Positions 1 to 13,739 of a stretch of DNA of 64,000 nt are shown here, in pieces. Source of the stretch: Rhizophagus irregularis. Taxonomy: Eukaryota; Glomeromycota; Glomeromycetes; Glomerales; Glomeraceae. The stretch is taken from assembly GCF_026210795.1 (NCBI RefSeq), contig NC_089433.1:1699001-1763000 (forward strand), written 5' to 3'. Each line of letters begins with the position of its first letter. The stretch's first letter is position 1. A model generated the notes under the pieces. The model made no database searches. It saw nothing but the letters and a program-made list of their open reading frames with translations, and had not been told where the DNA came from. The position numbers and the translations under genes are program-made.

Positions 1-2559
1 ATTTTTGAAGCGTTACCTAATATTGTACGTGTAAATACTTTTTTTGATTTTTCAATTACCGAAACATCATACGCTAAAAAATGATTATGATGATGATGAT
101 GATGTTAATTACGTGTAATAATACGTGTGCGTATATGCTATTAATAGCAGAGAATTTACTTACACATATTATTCGTTTTTTCTTTAGCACACATGTATAT
201 GGTCCATCCGGCAGGCATAGAAGATGAACCAACGTATAAATGAGACTATAATAAAAAGATTTCGTTAAAGAATATATTAACCACCAGTAAGTAAGTATAT
301 TCCACCAGTATATTCTACCAGTATATTTATTTACCTTTGACATTTCTTCCGTATTTTCATAAAATGAAATATGTGGAGCTCCATACCAAAACTAAATTAA
401 CGGGTTGAAATCATTAATTATTAATTACTTATTGAGACAAAATTAAGAGTAACAACAATATTTACCTGAAATGTAATCAATAATACCACACACAAAGCGA
501 AATAATAATCACAAGTTCTATCACTGAGCAAAATCATTATTGTTTTTATTTATTCAAATAATTTTTATGGGTCTCCTTGGAGCGGTCCTAAAAAAAATAA
601 AAATTTAAATTATTTGATACTTTTGATGATTTGATTTTATATATATATATATATATCCTTACCTTTTATTGTCGTTAAAAAAAAAATTAATAATAATAAT
701 TTATAATGGTCGTAAAAAAATTGTCATAAAAATTATTTAAAAAAAAAACACTTGAATTAAAGGGTCTTTATCTTTATTATATATGTCAAATTGGTAACAT
801 AGATGTAGTGAATCTTTACACGAAATACAAAGATTATCACTTATTGTAACCAAAAATAAACAGTAATTTCCTTAATATTTTTCCCTACTATTTTAATTTA
901 TCCTTTTAGAATTTTGCATTATCTTTTAATCTATTTTTGGCATATTGTCCCCGAAAAAGAAATTGATAAGGAGAATACTTTGAATGTATTTACATATCGA
1001 TGCAATATAGATATTTTTAAAAATTTTTATTCATTTATCAAATAAAATTTTAGATCACACCAAAATCGCCCAATTTACTATTTCTTATCATATCATTATA
1101 ATACTTTATTAAGATAAACAAACTTTACTAATTTTGGTATATGACAATGTGTTACCGCCTATTCCGTTTATTATCAAAAAGAAAAAAGAGATTGTTGAAT
1201 ACAATCTTCTTTGCAGAGTCTTCATGCAGCTTTTTTGTCACTTGTGAAAACCTCATTCAAATAATAATAAAAGTGGTCCTAACCGAAACTTTGTTCATAT
1301 GCATGACGGTTAAAATTATCTTCCACGAATTCCGTAATAGGATTAATGCAATTTTTATCGTAATTAATCGTTACCCGTATTCCGTCCGTGTCAAATGCTG
1401 CACAAAATTACTAATCAGCATTCAAATATATATATATCTATTATAAAATAGCTGTTTAAGTAGTTTATAAAGTTATAATGTAATTCAGCACATAAATAAG
1501 TATGTATAGACTTTACGCTAAGAATCGTTAGTAAAAGAGATATGAATTCGACGATGCGTTGTTCACTTCCGAGTTACGAGGCATATGAAGGAGGATCTTC
1601 GAGAGAATTGTTACCCATATATGATATATTATTCTTGATTATAAACCGGAATTATATTCCGAATTGGGCTGAGATTGTTTTTATTATCCGATCATTTAAG
1701 GTTAACTAAATGTTTACCACTTAATTCATTTCTGGTACTCACATACTCAAAACAGTTTGACAGAAATATACATTAATTAATAATCTTATTATTATACTTA
1801 CGTAGCATTTTTTTTTGATATTATATCTATAAATAGTAACCCTCAAATATTATTTATAGAATATCATTATTATTATTTATTTATTATTTTTGAAACATTT
1901 CTTTTACTTCTTACAAATATTGTATATAAATGATATATTTTCGACAAAAAATCATAATTATTCCTTATAAAATTGATTAATAAAGTAGTTACTAATATTA
2001 TTGTTTCAAATTTTTATGTGCAAATGTAATTTGTAATGTTACAAGTATAAAGAAATTACCAATTTGTTTATGCTATTAATTTGCAAATTTACCTAAAAGT
2101 ATTACTAACTCTAACCTTAATCGTATTTCTTTTTGTACATTTTTCTTTTTATTATAACCCCTACTTTCTCCATTTCGCATTTAACCTACTAAAATTTAGA
2201 ACCTCGTCATTTGGTATTTTCGTTATAAAGAAATTTCCTTTGGTGATTTCCAATATTTCCGATTGCCGTTATAAATTTCTCACGTTACACGACATCGGTA
2301 AAACTTTCACTTTGGGTGTCATAGTATATATGATGTGAATATGTCAAAAAAAATCAGTAATTCAAAACTCGGTAAAATCATCGCCGGCAAAATGATCCTG
2401 TTGGTAAAATAATTGATGAAATGATTATCGGTGAGACCCTTAGTATACATTATCGTACATTCGTACTGCTTCTCTGTAAAAAATTTTATCCGTAATTCTC
2501 CGTGAATATGATACATTTATGGAAATAACATGAAATAAAAAAAAAACGGAATAAATTTT
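1..2559. other. gene-free AT-rich sequence
   Basis: Only short ORFs without recognisable domains or plausible splice partners occur here (for example around 1141-1446 and 2081-2338), and their composition matches the surrounding non-coding DNA. A short TA microsatellite lies near 638-656 and a GAT-type trinucleotide run near 85-105. No RNA gene or coding exon could be supported. Confidence 0.6.
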
Positions 2560-2561
2560 TT

Positions 2562-2828
2562 ATGGGACGAACTAATGATTTTGGTTCTTTTTCTTCATTG
2601 GCTCATTCAGCCATTCCCATTTTCACACCCAAACCCGCTAAAAATTAAAAAAACTTGCCTATTTGGGATGAACCCCCGGTTGGGAAAAAAAAATTTTTTA
2701 TGGGACGAACTAATGATTTTGGTTCATTTTCCTCATTGGCTTATTCAGTCATTCCCATTTTCACACCCAACCCGCTAAAAATTAAAAAAACTTTGCCCGA
2801 TTGGGATGAACCCGGTTGGGAAAGAAAA
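2562..2828 (+). repeat. 138-bp tandem duplication carrying the repeat header
   Basis: Two adjacent copies, 2562-2699 and 2700-2828, begin with ATGGGACGAACTAATGATTT and both run into the CACACCCAACCCGCTAAAAA header that starts every unit of the large array to the right. They differ by scattered substitutions and 1-nt indels, so the duplication is not brand new. The flanking 5' part (up to 'cattcccatttt') occurs only here, so this is where the array joins unique DNA. Overlapping ORFs in this stretch are by-products of the duplication. Confidence 0.75.
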
Positions 2829-5800
2829 ACTGATTATTAAAAAAATTTAATAACCGTTTTTTTTTTTAATATTTGTTATCTATTTTTTATAAGAATGAAA
2901 ATGAACTGCATTAGAAATTTAAAAGTTTAAAAAATTTAGAAGTTGTAATTTGTAATTAAAAAATGGTAATTATTTCTCAACAAACTAGTGTCCAATTTAT
3001 AAAGAAATTTTGGAATTTTGAAATTATGGGTTGTCAAAACAAATGAATAATTATTATTTTATCAAAAGTTTAGAGATTAGTTCAGACGAAACATGTTATT
3101 GTGGTTATTGTGATTATCCTGCTTATTTTTTCCAACTTAGGAATACATTGACTTGCGTCACGAAAAATCTCACCCTATGATATCGCTATGCTATCGATTT
3201 GAGAACAAATTATCCATACATGAAGTTAAATGCTGATGTAATGGTACAATGATCTCTTTACATTATTATTTTTCGACAAAAGTTCCTTCGTCACGTGACT
3301 GCGTGAAGATTCACAGTGAAATTCGATTAACGATAAATTAAAAGTTTGGAACTGGAATTTTTCCGGATCAAATCATATATTAAGATAGATAGTTTCGATA
3401 TATTAATAAAATCTCGATAATAGAACAAACGGTTTGATATATCAGAATAAATAAACGAACCTAATTATAAAGTTTTGATTTTATTGCTATACATTATTAT
3501 ATGAACAGAATTTTACATGATTTAAAAAATTTTTTGCCTTATTGATTATAATAATCAAATTTTAGGATAATCAAAAGTTAAATTTTTATAGGTATAATAT
3601 TTTAAATTCAATATGTAATAATTTGTAAAGAAAACATGAAAAAAGGTTTGATTTTATTACCATTGATATTCGTAGAGCGGACAAATTTGACGCTGCCATG
3701 AATAAATAACGATTTTTACGTTTAGAGTCTTAAAAGATTCTTATTATAATGTTATCATACGTAATAATCAGGTGCGAATTGGCACTTTAAAACTTTGTCA
3801 ATTATGATCGCATCTTTATAAATTTATAGCACAGAATTTTATTAAATAATAAAATAATTTTTTATTAAATTAATTATAAATTACATACAATCGTTCAGAT
3901 GTTAAACATAAATCGATAATTTATTATTTATATTATTATATTAAATAATTAAATTAGCTCTTCCATTTTGAAATTTCTCATATTCACACCCAACCCGCTA
4001 AAAATTAAAAAAACTTGCCCGTTTGGGATGAACCCGGTTGGGAAAGAAAAACTGATCATTAAAAAAGAATTTAACAACCGTTTTTTTTTTAATATTTGAA
4101 ATTATCTATTTTTTAAAAAAATGAAAATGAATTGCATCGCAAAGCGTTAGGAATTAAAATTTAGAATTTTCGAAGTTGTAATTTGTAATTAAAAATGATA
4201 ATTATTTCTCAACAAACTAGTGTCCAATTTATAAAGAAATTTTGGAATTTTGAAATTATGGGATGTCAAAACAAATCAAAAATTTAGAAATTAGTTCAGA
4301 CGAAACGTGTTATTGTGGTTATTGTGATTATCCTGGTTATTTTTTCCAACTTAGGAATACATTGACTTGTGCCACGAAAAATCTCACTCTATGTTATCGT
4401 TATGCTATCGATTTGAGAACAAATTATCACACATGAAGTTAAATGCTGATGTAATGGTACAATGATCACTTTACATCATAATTTTTTTTATTTTTCGACA
4501 AAGTTCCTTCGTCACGTGACTGCGTGAAGATTATGATTAACGGAATCTCGGTTATGGAACTGAATTTTTATCAGAATTTTCTGGATTATATTAAGATAGT
4601 TTCGATAATGGAATATATTAATATATTAGTAAAATCTCGATAATCGAACAAAAGGTTTGATATATCAGAATAAATAAACGAATAAATAAACGAACCTAAG
4701 TAATTATAAAGTTTTGATTTTATGCTATACATTATATGAACAGAATTCACATGATTTAAAATTTTAGGATCATAACCAAAAGTTAATTTTTATAGGTATA
4801 ATATTTAAGTTCAATATGTAATAATTTGTAAAGAAAACATGAAAAAAGGTTTAATTTTATTACCATTGATATTTGTAGAGCGGATAAATTTGATGCTGCC
4901 ATGTATAAATAACGATTTTTACGTTTAGAGTCTTAAAAGATTCTTATTATAATGTTATCATACGTTATAATCAGGTGCGAATTGGCACCTTAAACTTTAT
5001 CAATTATGATCGTATCTTTATAAATTTATAGCACAGAATTTTATTCAATAATAAAATAATTTTTTATTAAATTAATTATAAATTATATCAAAAAAAAGCT
5101 TAACCGGTTAATAACCGTACAATCGTTCAGATGTTAAACAGAAGTCGATAATTTACTATTTATATTCATATATTAAATAATTAAATTAGAACAAAATAGC
5201 TCTTCCATTTGGAAATTTCTCTTATTCACACCCAACCCGCTAAAAATTAAAAAAACTTGCCCGATTGGGATGAACCCGGTTGGGAAAGAAAAACTGATCA
5301 TTAAAAAAATTTAATAACCGTTTTTTTTTTAATATTTGTTATTTATTTTTTATTAGAATGAAAATGAACTGCATTAGAAATTTAAAAGTTTAAATAATTT
5401 AGAAGTTGTAATTTGTAATTAAAAAATGGTAATTATTTCTCAACAAACTAGTGTCCAATTTATAAAGAAATTTTGGAATTTTGAAATTATGGGTTGTCAA
5501 AACAAATGAATAATTATTATTTTGTCAAAAGTTTAGAGATTAGTTCAGACGAAACACGTTATTGTGGTTATTGTGATTATCCGCTTATTTTTTCCAACTT
5601 AGGAATACATTGACTTGCGTCACGAAAATCTCACTCTATGCTATCGCTATGCTATCGATTTGAGAACAAATTATCATACATGAAGTTAAATGCTGATGTA
5701 ATGGTACAATGATCTCTTTACATTATAATTTTTTTTTATTTTCGACAAAAGTTCCTTCGTCACGTGACTGCGTGAAGATTCACAGTGAAATTCGATTAAC

Positions 5801-8800
5801 GATAAATTGAAAGTTTGGATTTTTATCGGAATTTTTCCGGGTCAAATCATATATTAAGATAGATAGTTTCGATATATTATAAAATCTCGATAATAGAACA
5901 AACGGTTTGATATATCAGAATAAATAAACGAACCTAATTATAAAGTTTTGATTTTATGCTATACATTATATGAACAGAATTTACATGATTTAAAAAATTT
6001 TTTGCCTTATTGATTATAATAATCAAATTTTAGGATAATCAAAAGTTAATTTTTATAGGTATAATATTTTAAGTTCAATATGTAATAATTTGTAAAGAAA
6101 ACATGAAAAAAGGTTTGATTTTATTACCATTGATATTCGTAGAGCGGACAAATTTGACGCTGCCATGAATAAATAACGATTTTTACGTTTAGAGTCTTAA
6201 AAGAATCTTATTATAATGTTACCATACGTTATAATCAGGTGCGAATTGGCACTTTAAAAATTTCGTCAATTATTGCATCTTTATAAATTTATAGCACAGA
6301 ATTTTATTTATTCAATAATAAAATAAATAATTGTTTTATTAAATAAATTATAAATTACTATGTACAATCGTACAGATGTTAAACAGAAATCGATAATTTA
6401 TTATTTATATTATCTGTTATTATATTAAATAATTAAATTAGAACAAAATAGCTCTTCCATTTGGAATTTCTCATATTCACACCCAACCCGCTAAAAATTA
6501 AAAAAACTTGCCCGTTTGGGATGAACCCGGTTGGGAAAGAAAAACTGATCATTAAAAAAATTTAATAACCGTTTTTTTTTTTAATATTTGTTATCTATTT
6601 TTTATAAGAATGAAAATGAACTGCATTAGAAATTTAAAAGTTTAAAAAATTTAAAAGTTGTAATTTGTAATTAAAAAATGATAATTATTTCTCAACAAAC
6701 TAGTGTCCAATTTATAAAGAAATTTTGGAATTTTGAAATTATGGGTTGTCAAAACAAATGAATAATTATTATTTTGTCAAAAGTTTAGAGATTAGTTTCA
6801 GAAGAAACACCTTATTGTGGTTATTGTGATTATCCTAGTTATTTTTTCCAACTTAGGAATACATTGACTTGCACCACGAAAAATCTCACTCTATGCTATA
6901 GCTATGCTATCGATTTGAGAACAAATTATCATACATGAAGTTAAATGCTGATGTAATGGTACAATGATCTCTTTACATCATAATTTTTTTTTATTTTTCG
7001 ACAAAAGTTCCTTCGTCACGTGACTGCGTGAAGATTCACAGTGAAATTCGATTAACGATAAATTAAAAAGTTTGGAACTGGAATTTTTCCGGATCAAATT
7101 ATATATTAAGATAGATAGTTTCGATATATCAATAAAATCTCGATAATCGAACAAACGGTTTGATATATCAGAATAAATAAACGAACCTAATTATAAAGTT
7201 TTGATTTTATGCTATACATTATATGAACAGAATTTTACATGATTTAAAAAATTTTTTGCCTTATTGTTTATAATAATCAAATTTTAGGATAATCAAAAGT
7301 TAATTTTTATAGGTATAATATTTTAAGTTCAATATGTAATAATTTGTAAAGAAAACATGAAAAAAGGTTTGATTTTATTACGATTGATATTCGTAGAGCG
7401 GACAAATTTGATGCTGCATGAATAAATAACGATTTTTACGTTTAGCGACTTAAAAGATTCTTATTATAATGTTATCATACGTAATAATCAGGTGCGAATT
7501 GGCACTTTAAAACTTTGTCAATTATGATCGCATCTTTATAAATTTATAGCACAGAATTTTATTCAATAATAAAATAATTTTTTATTAAATAAATTATAAA
7601 TTATGTACAATCGTACAGATGTTAAACAGAAATCGATAATTTATTATTTATATTATTATATTAAATAATTAAATTAGAACAAAATAACTCTTCCATTTGG
7701 AATTTCTCATATTCACACCCAACCCGCTAAAAATTAAAAAAACTTGCCCGTTTGGGATGAACCCGGTTGGGAAAGAAAAACTGATTATTAAAAAAAATTT
7801 AATAACCGTTTTTTGTATTTCAATAGTAATTTATTAATTAGAATTTCGAAGTTGTAAGTTGTAATTAAAATTTAGTGATTATTTCTCAACAAACTAGTGT
7901 CCAATTTATAAAGAAATCTGAAAATTTTGAAATTATGGGATGTCAAAACAAATGAATAATTACTTTGTCAAAAGTTTAGAAATTAGTTCAGACAAAACAC
8001 GTTATTGTGGTTATTGTGATTATCCTGGTTATTTTTTCCAACTTAGTAGGAATATACTGTATACATTGACTTGCGTCACGAAAAATCTCACTCTATGCTA
8101 TCGCTATGCTATCGATTTGAGAACAAATTATCATTCACGAGCTAAATGCTGATGAATTGGTACAAATGATCTCTTTACATAACAATTTTTTTATTTTTCG
8201 ACTTAAAATTACAAAAATTCCTTCATCACGTGACTGAGCGAAGATATTCGAAATAACGGAATTTTAATAAATTGGAACTGAACTTTTTTATCAGAACTTT
8301 TTCTGGAACAAAATCATATATATTAAAGTAGTTTCGTTATAATGGAATATATATAGTGGTGATAAAATCTCGATAATCGCTATAACGAAACATACAGCAA
8401 AAATCGGATATCAGAATACATGATGATCTACGTAGATGAACCAATAAAATTAATCTCGCATGACAAAAAATAAGACGATAAATAATAGATACACTAAATT
8501 ATAGCTATATCGCAGGTCGAAGAGATATGGTTTACAACTTTACATGAAGTTTATTCTAATAGAAACTTTTCCAATTTCCATGTTGTATGCCAGATTTCAA
8601 CGAAGTTTCCAGCTTTCGTGGAAATGTTATGCAAATTCAATCACGTACACCAAGGTTTCCATAGTGGAAACCATACCACTTTGACCAGTGTATTAGGTAT
8701 ACAATGTATATAAGTACATTCTTTTTTGATTTAGTTAATTTTAAAATGCAAAGTTATAATGAATTTATTTAAAAATAAAATAAACGAATTACAAAATTCG

Positions 8801-11800
8801 GTAGATGTTATAATGTTGCCGAAAAAAATGTGAAAATCACATTTTATTTTTAAACCTCTCCATTTGGCCTCCCACTTACACACCCAACCCGCTAAGAATT
8901 AAAAAAACTTGCCCATTTGGGAAATATAACCCGGATGGGAAGAAAAAACTAATTATTAAAAATTTAATAACTGTTTTTTTTTTGATAAAGATTTTTTTTT
9001 TTTTGAAAAGAAAGGTATAAGTTAAAAAATTGATTATTACTGAACAAATTAATGATCTATTTATAATGAAATCTAGAAAATTTGAAATTATGGGATGTTA
9101 AACATTATGGGGTGTCAAAAACTCAAAAGTTTAGTTCATAACGTTATTGTGGTTATTGTGTCTATCATGATTATCATGGTTATTGTTACTAAACTTAGGG
9201 ACGGAATACATTGACTTGCGTCACGAAAAATCCTACTCTATACTATCAATTTGAGAACAAATGAAGTTAAATGCTGATGTAATGGTATAAATGATCTCTT
9301 TACATGATAATTTTTTTATTTTTCGATTTGAATTCCTTCATCACGTGACTGCGTGAAGAGATTGACGGAATCAATAAAATTGAAAGTTTGGAACTGGATT
9401 TTTATCGGAATTTTTCTGGATCAAATCATACATTAAAATAGTTTCGATATAATGGAATATATTAGTAAAATCCTGATAATCGAACAAACGGTTTGGTATA
9501 CCAGAACAAATATTGTTACACATTATATGAGAACAGAATTTTACATGATTTAAAAAATTTTCGACTTATCGATTATAATAATCAAGTTTTAGGATAATCA
9601 AAAGTTGGTAAATATTAGTTCAATACTATGTAATAATTTGCAAAGAAAACATGAATTTTATTACTATTGATATTTATAGAGCGGGACAAATTTGATGCTG
9701 TCATGAATAAATAGTAACGATTTTTACGTTTAGCGTCTTAAAAAATTCTTATTATAATGTTACCATACGTAATAGTAATCAGGTGCGAATTGGCACTTTA
9801 AAACTTTGTTAATTATGATCGCATCTTTATAAATTTACAGCACAGAATTTTATTCAATAATAAAATAATTTTTTATTAAATAAATTATAAATTATGTACA
9901 ATCGTTCAGATGTTAAACGGAAATCGATAATTTACTATTTCATATATTAAATAATTAAATTAGAACAAAATAGCTCTTCCATTTGGAAATTTCTCATATT
10001 CACACCCAACCCGCTAAAAATTAAAAAAACTTGCCCGTTTGGGAAGAACCCTGTTGGGAAAGAAAAACTGATTATTAAAAAAAATTTAATAACCGTTTTT
10101 TTTAATAAGAATGAATTTTAAAAATTTAGAATTTCGAAATTTGTAAGTTGTAAATTAATGATAGTGATTATTTCTCGACAAACTAATGTCCCATTTATAA
10201 AGAAATATGGAAATCTTGAAATTATGGGATGTCAAAACGAATGGTTATTGTCAAAAGTTTGACAATTATGGTTATTGTGTCTATCATGGTTATTGTTTAA
10301 CCTAGGAATACATTGACTTGCGTCACAAAAAATTCCACTCTATGCCATCGATCGATTTGAAAACAAATTATCAATCATGGGCTAAATGCTGATGAAATGG
10401 TGCAAATGATCACTTTACATCTTTTTCATTTTCAACACCAAATCCTTCTGAATGAATTGACAAAGATAAGACGCTAAATAGTAATTTAGATACACCTGGT
10501 GCCTTACATAAAATAATAATAAATTAATAAATAATTTAGATACACTAAATTTTAGCGTATATTAGATATACAATGCACGTCTAGCTAGTTAATTTTAGTT
10601 ATTTTTAAAATGCAAAGTTTTATAATTTTATTGTTACACATATAAGAACGGAATTTCACATGGTTTAATATGAGTTCCGGTATATCAATAATTTTCAAAA
10701 TCTTTATATAAAATGTTCTTTATTCAGTTCAATATGCAATAGTTTGTAAAGAAAACATGAAAAAAAAGATTTTATCACTACCAATTGTTTGAAGAGTATT
10801 TTAATCTGTCTAAGAACGTGGACGCTGCCTCAAAGTAAAGTTCTGAACAAATAACGGCTTTTATGTTTAGCGTCTTCTTAATATAATGCTAATGCTATCA
10901 TAAGTGATAATCAATCGCGAATTTGCACTTTGAAAGTTTTGTCAATTATCGCATCTTTATAAGTTTATAGCACAAAATTTTACTAAATAATAAAAAATTA
11001 TTTATTTAATAAGTTATAAATTATAATACATTCGTTCTGATGTTAAATAGAAATCGATTGACTACTTGAATAATTTATTTATATGCGTATATTTATTTAT
11101 TAAATAATTAAATTAGAACGAATATAAAATTTTTGAAAAATAATGATTCTTTTTTTTATAGTTCTTCTATTTAGAAATTTCTCATTTTCACACCCAACCC
11201 GCTAAAATTAAAAAAAACTTGCCCATTTGGGAAGAACCCGGTTGGGAAGAAAAACTGATTATTAAATTTAGTAACCGTTTTTTTTTTAAAAGAATGAATT
11301 TTAAAAATTGATTATTAAATAATTGATTATTTCTCAACAAACTAATGTCCCATTTATAACGTAATCTGGAAAATTTGAAATTATGGGATTGAATGATTAC
11401 TTTGTCAAAAGGTTAGAATTTGCAATACGTTATTTGTGGTTATTGTGTCTATCATGATTATCATGGTTATTGTTTAACCTAGGAATACATTGACTTGCGT
11501 CACAAAAAATTCCACTTTATGCCATCGTTTTGAGACATAAGCTAAATGCTGATGAAATGGTACAAATTATCTCTTTACATGATAATTTTTTTTATTTTTC
11601 GACTTAAAATTACAAAAATTCCTTAACCACGTGACTGAGTGAAGATGCAAAGTGAAAGTCGACATAACGGAATTTCAATAAATTGAAACTGGCTTTTTTA
11701 TCAGAATTTTTTCTGAAACCAAATCATATATATTAAAATAGTTTCGATATACTGTATATTGGATAATCAAACAAACAAGTCGTAATAAAATAGATCAGAA

Positions 11801-12200
11801 CACGTGATGACTGATCTACATGACATTTAATAAAATTATTTAATAAAAGACGTGTAGATATTAGATGTTACCGATGTAACTAGAAACAATGTGAAATTTT
11901 ACAAAAAATTTCGTTTATTTTTAAAACTTTTCATTTGACCATTACACACCCAACCCGCTAAGAATTAAAAAAACTTGCCCATTTGGGAAATATAACCCGC
12001 ATGGGAAGAAAAAACTAATTATTAAAAATTTAATAACTGTTTTTTTTTTGATAAAATTATTTTTTTTTTTGAAAAGTTATAAGTTAAAAAATTGATAATC
12101 ACTGAACAAATTAATGATCTATTTATAATGAAATCTAGAGAATTTGTAATTATGGGATGTCAAAACATTATGGGGTGTCAAAGACTGTCAAATTTTTATC
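2740..12200 (+). repeat. direct array of ~1.2-kb units (satellite-like)
   Basis: The header CACACCCAACCCGCTAAAAA recurs in the same orientation near 2764, 3988, 5226, 6479, 7715, 8879, 10004, 11190 and 11945, giving spacings of roughly 1.22, 1.24, 1.25, 1.24, 1.16, 1.13, 1.19 and 0.76 kb. Each unit then has, in order: GCCCGTTTGGGATGAACCCG, an A/T-tract, 'ctcaacaaactagtgtcc', a 'ttattgtggttattgtg' block, a CACGTG palindrome, and an 'aaaaaggtttgattttatta' block. Units 3,988-7,715 are the most alike; those from 8,879 rightward form a second, more diverged subfamily. No transposase, RT or long ORF is visible, so this is either a satellite or tandem copies of a non-autonomous element. Confidence 0.9.
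8870..12185 (+). repeat. left arm of ~3.3-kb inverted repeat
   Basis: This part of the array (headers near 8879, 10004, 11190 and 11945) reappears reverse-complemented at 15405-18785 with the same header spacings (about 1.13, 1.19 and 0.75 kb). The two inner units (11,190-12,185) match the partner arm almost base for base over long stretches. The outer units differ by more indels; for example a stretch containing 'cgaacctaattataaag' is present on the right and missing on the left. The spacer between the arms is about 3.2 kb. Confidence 0.88.
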
Positions 12201-12304
12201 GTTATTGTTGTTATTGTCTATCACTATAGTAGGACAAATTGATATTGCAAAAAAACCCATGAATTTTTAATAACAAGTGATAAAATTTATTAATGATCTG
12301 TATA

Positions 12305-12510
12305 ACTCTTTAAAAATTCGCTATAGTCTATAGCGAGGGTATTTGTTCTGACATTTAAATTCGAATTGCAAAGTACAAAGGTTTTAATATAAAAATTCAC
12401 TATCATATCAAAATTATTTATTATAAAAAATCTGTACTGGACCTTTTCTTCATTATAGCAAGTTATTCACTATACAAAAATTCGTTATAGTGAGGGTGAA
12501 CTGTATTGTA
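12305..12510. repeat. short repeat with duplicated AAAAATTCG(C/T)TATAG motif
   Basis: Two direct copies of AAAAATTCG(C/T)TATAG followed by a (G/T)GAGGGT block lie near 12313-12340 and 12477-12497. The first also contains the small palindrome CGCTATA/TATAGCG. The right copy ends in 'gaactgta', resembling the terminus of a TA-target-site (Tc1/mariner-type) non-autonomous element. No matching inverted left terminus was found, so this may be a truncated element or a coincidence of AT-rich sequence. Confidence 0.35.
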
Positions 12511-12529
12511 CGTTTGATATATGATTAAG

Positions 12530-12960
12530 TTATTTTATTAATAGACAATATGTAAGATATGAAAGCAACAATACATTTTTTAAGTCATCTAAGTGGAGTC
12601 GTAGAGTCATGTGATGCGGGTTCCTAAAGCTGGCGACAATAACCATCATGATAATCGTGATAGACACAGTAACGCTACGAACTAAATGTTTGACAAAGTA
12701 ATCTTTCATTTGTTTTGACACTCCATCCATAATATTTTGACATCCCATAATTTCAAAATTTCTAGATTTCAGTATAAATATATCATTGGTTTGAACAGTG
12801 AACATTAAAAATAATAAATTCCTTTTTTAAAACAAAAGTTTTTCATCAAAAAAAAAAAACGGTTATTAAATATTTAATAATCGGTTTTTTCTTCCCAGCC
12901 GGTTCTGGGCAAGTTTTTTCAATTTTTAGCGGGTTGGGTGTGTAAATGAGAAATGGCCAA
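12530..12960 (-). repeat. isolated inverted partial copy of the array unit
   Basis: The header is recognisable in reverse (AGCGGGTTGGGTGTG, near 12929-12943), followed on the minus strand by the A/T tract, 'aattatgggatgtc' and the 'ttactgtgtctatcacgatt' block. Only the first ~430 bp of the ~1.2-kb unit is present. It lies inside the spacer of the large inverted repeat. The 91-aa minus-strand ORF overlapping it has no homologue I recognise and is unlikely to be a gene. Confidence 0.8.
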
Positions 12961-13739
12961 GTGGAGAGTTATAAAAATAAACGAGAGTTTTGTAAAATTC
13001 CACATTTTGCATAATATCTACAGAACGTCTGTAATTTATTTTATTTAAATTTTTATGTTACATAAATTTAGATACAATAGTAATTAACAAACTTTTAAGT
13101 GACTAAATTCTTAAGCGAATTAAAATATATTTACATCGATATTGATAAAATTCTTTACATTACATTTTTTCCAACCTTTTTTTTATGTTCTTTACAACCT
13201 TATCAGATCGAACTTGATATAGAAAATATTGTCTATAAAATCTTAAATTTGATGATTATTATTATAGTCGTAATAACTATTCGATCATAAATATTGAATT
13301 ACAAATATATGCAGACGCTTAGGTTTTAGGTTTTTTTGTATTTATGCGCAAAATTTACATATACTAGGTTATCAGCCATATTTGTTAACAAAAATGCCAG
13401 TTCTAAAAGCGAATTATACGTAGAAATACTCCGCTTATAATTGGTTACCATCAGGAGTTTAAAAGGGTGTAGATTTGCAAAATTACACGTATGTAAAAAA
13501 TCACGCAAATTCACGACACCTACGTGGGTATACGGGCGTGTAAAATCACAAATATTCTTAATAATGAGAATTCCTATATTAATTTAATAAAAAAATTTTT
13601 GTATTTTTAAATATAAGGGGAATACACGATAAAATTCTTCTCTTCCTTTCTTTTTCTTCTTGTTCCCTTTATTTCTCTCTCACCTCTCTCCTTTCCTTCA
13701 TTTGTTATTTCTTTCCTTAATATTTTTATTTACTCGGCA

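Noticed and set aside
7940-8152. 70-aa ORF within an array unit, as a gene
   Set aside because: It lies wholly in repeat sequence, other units are broken in the same frame, and differences between units are mostly amino-acid-changing.
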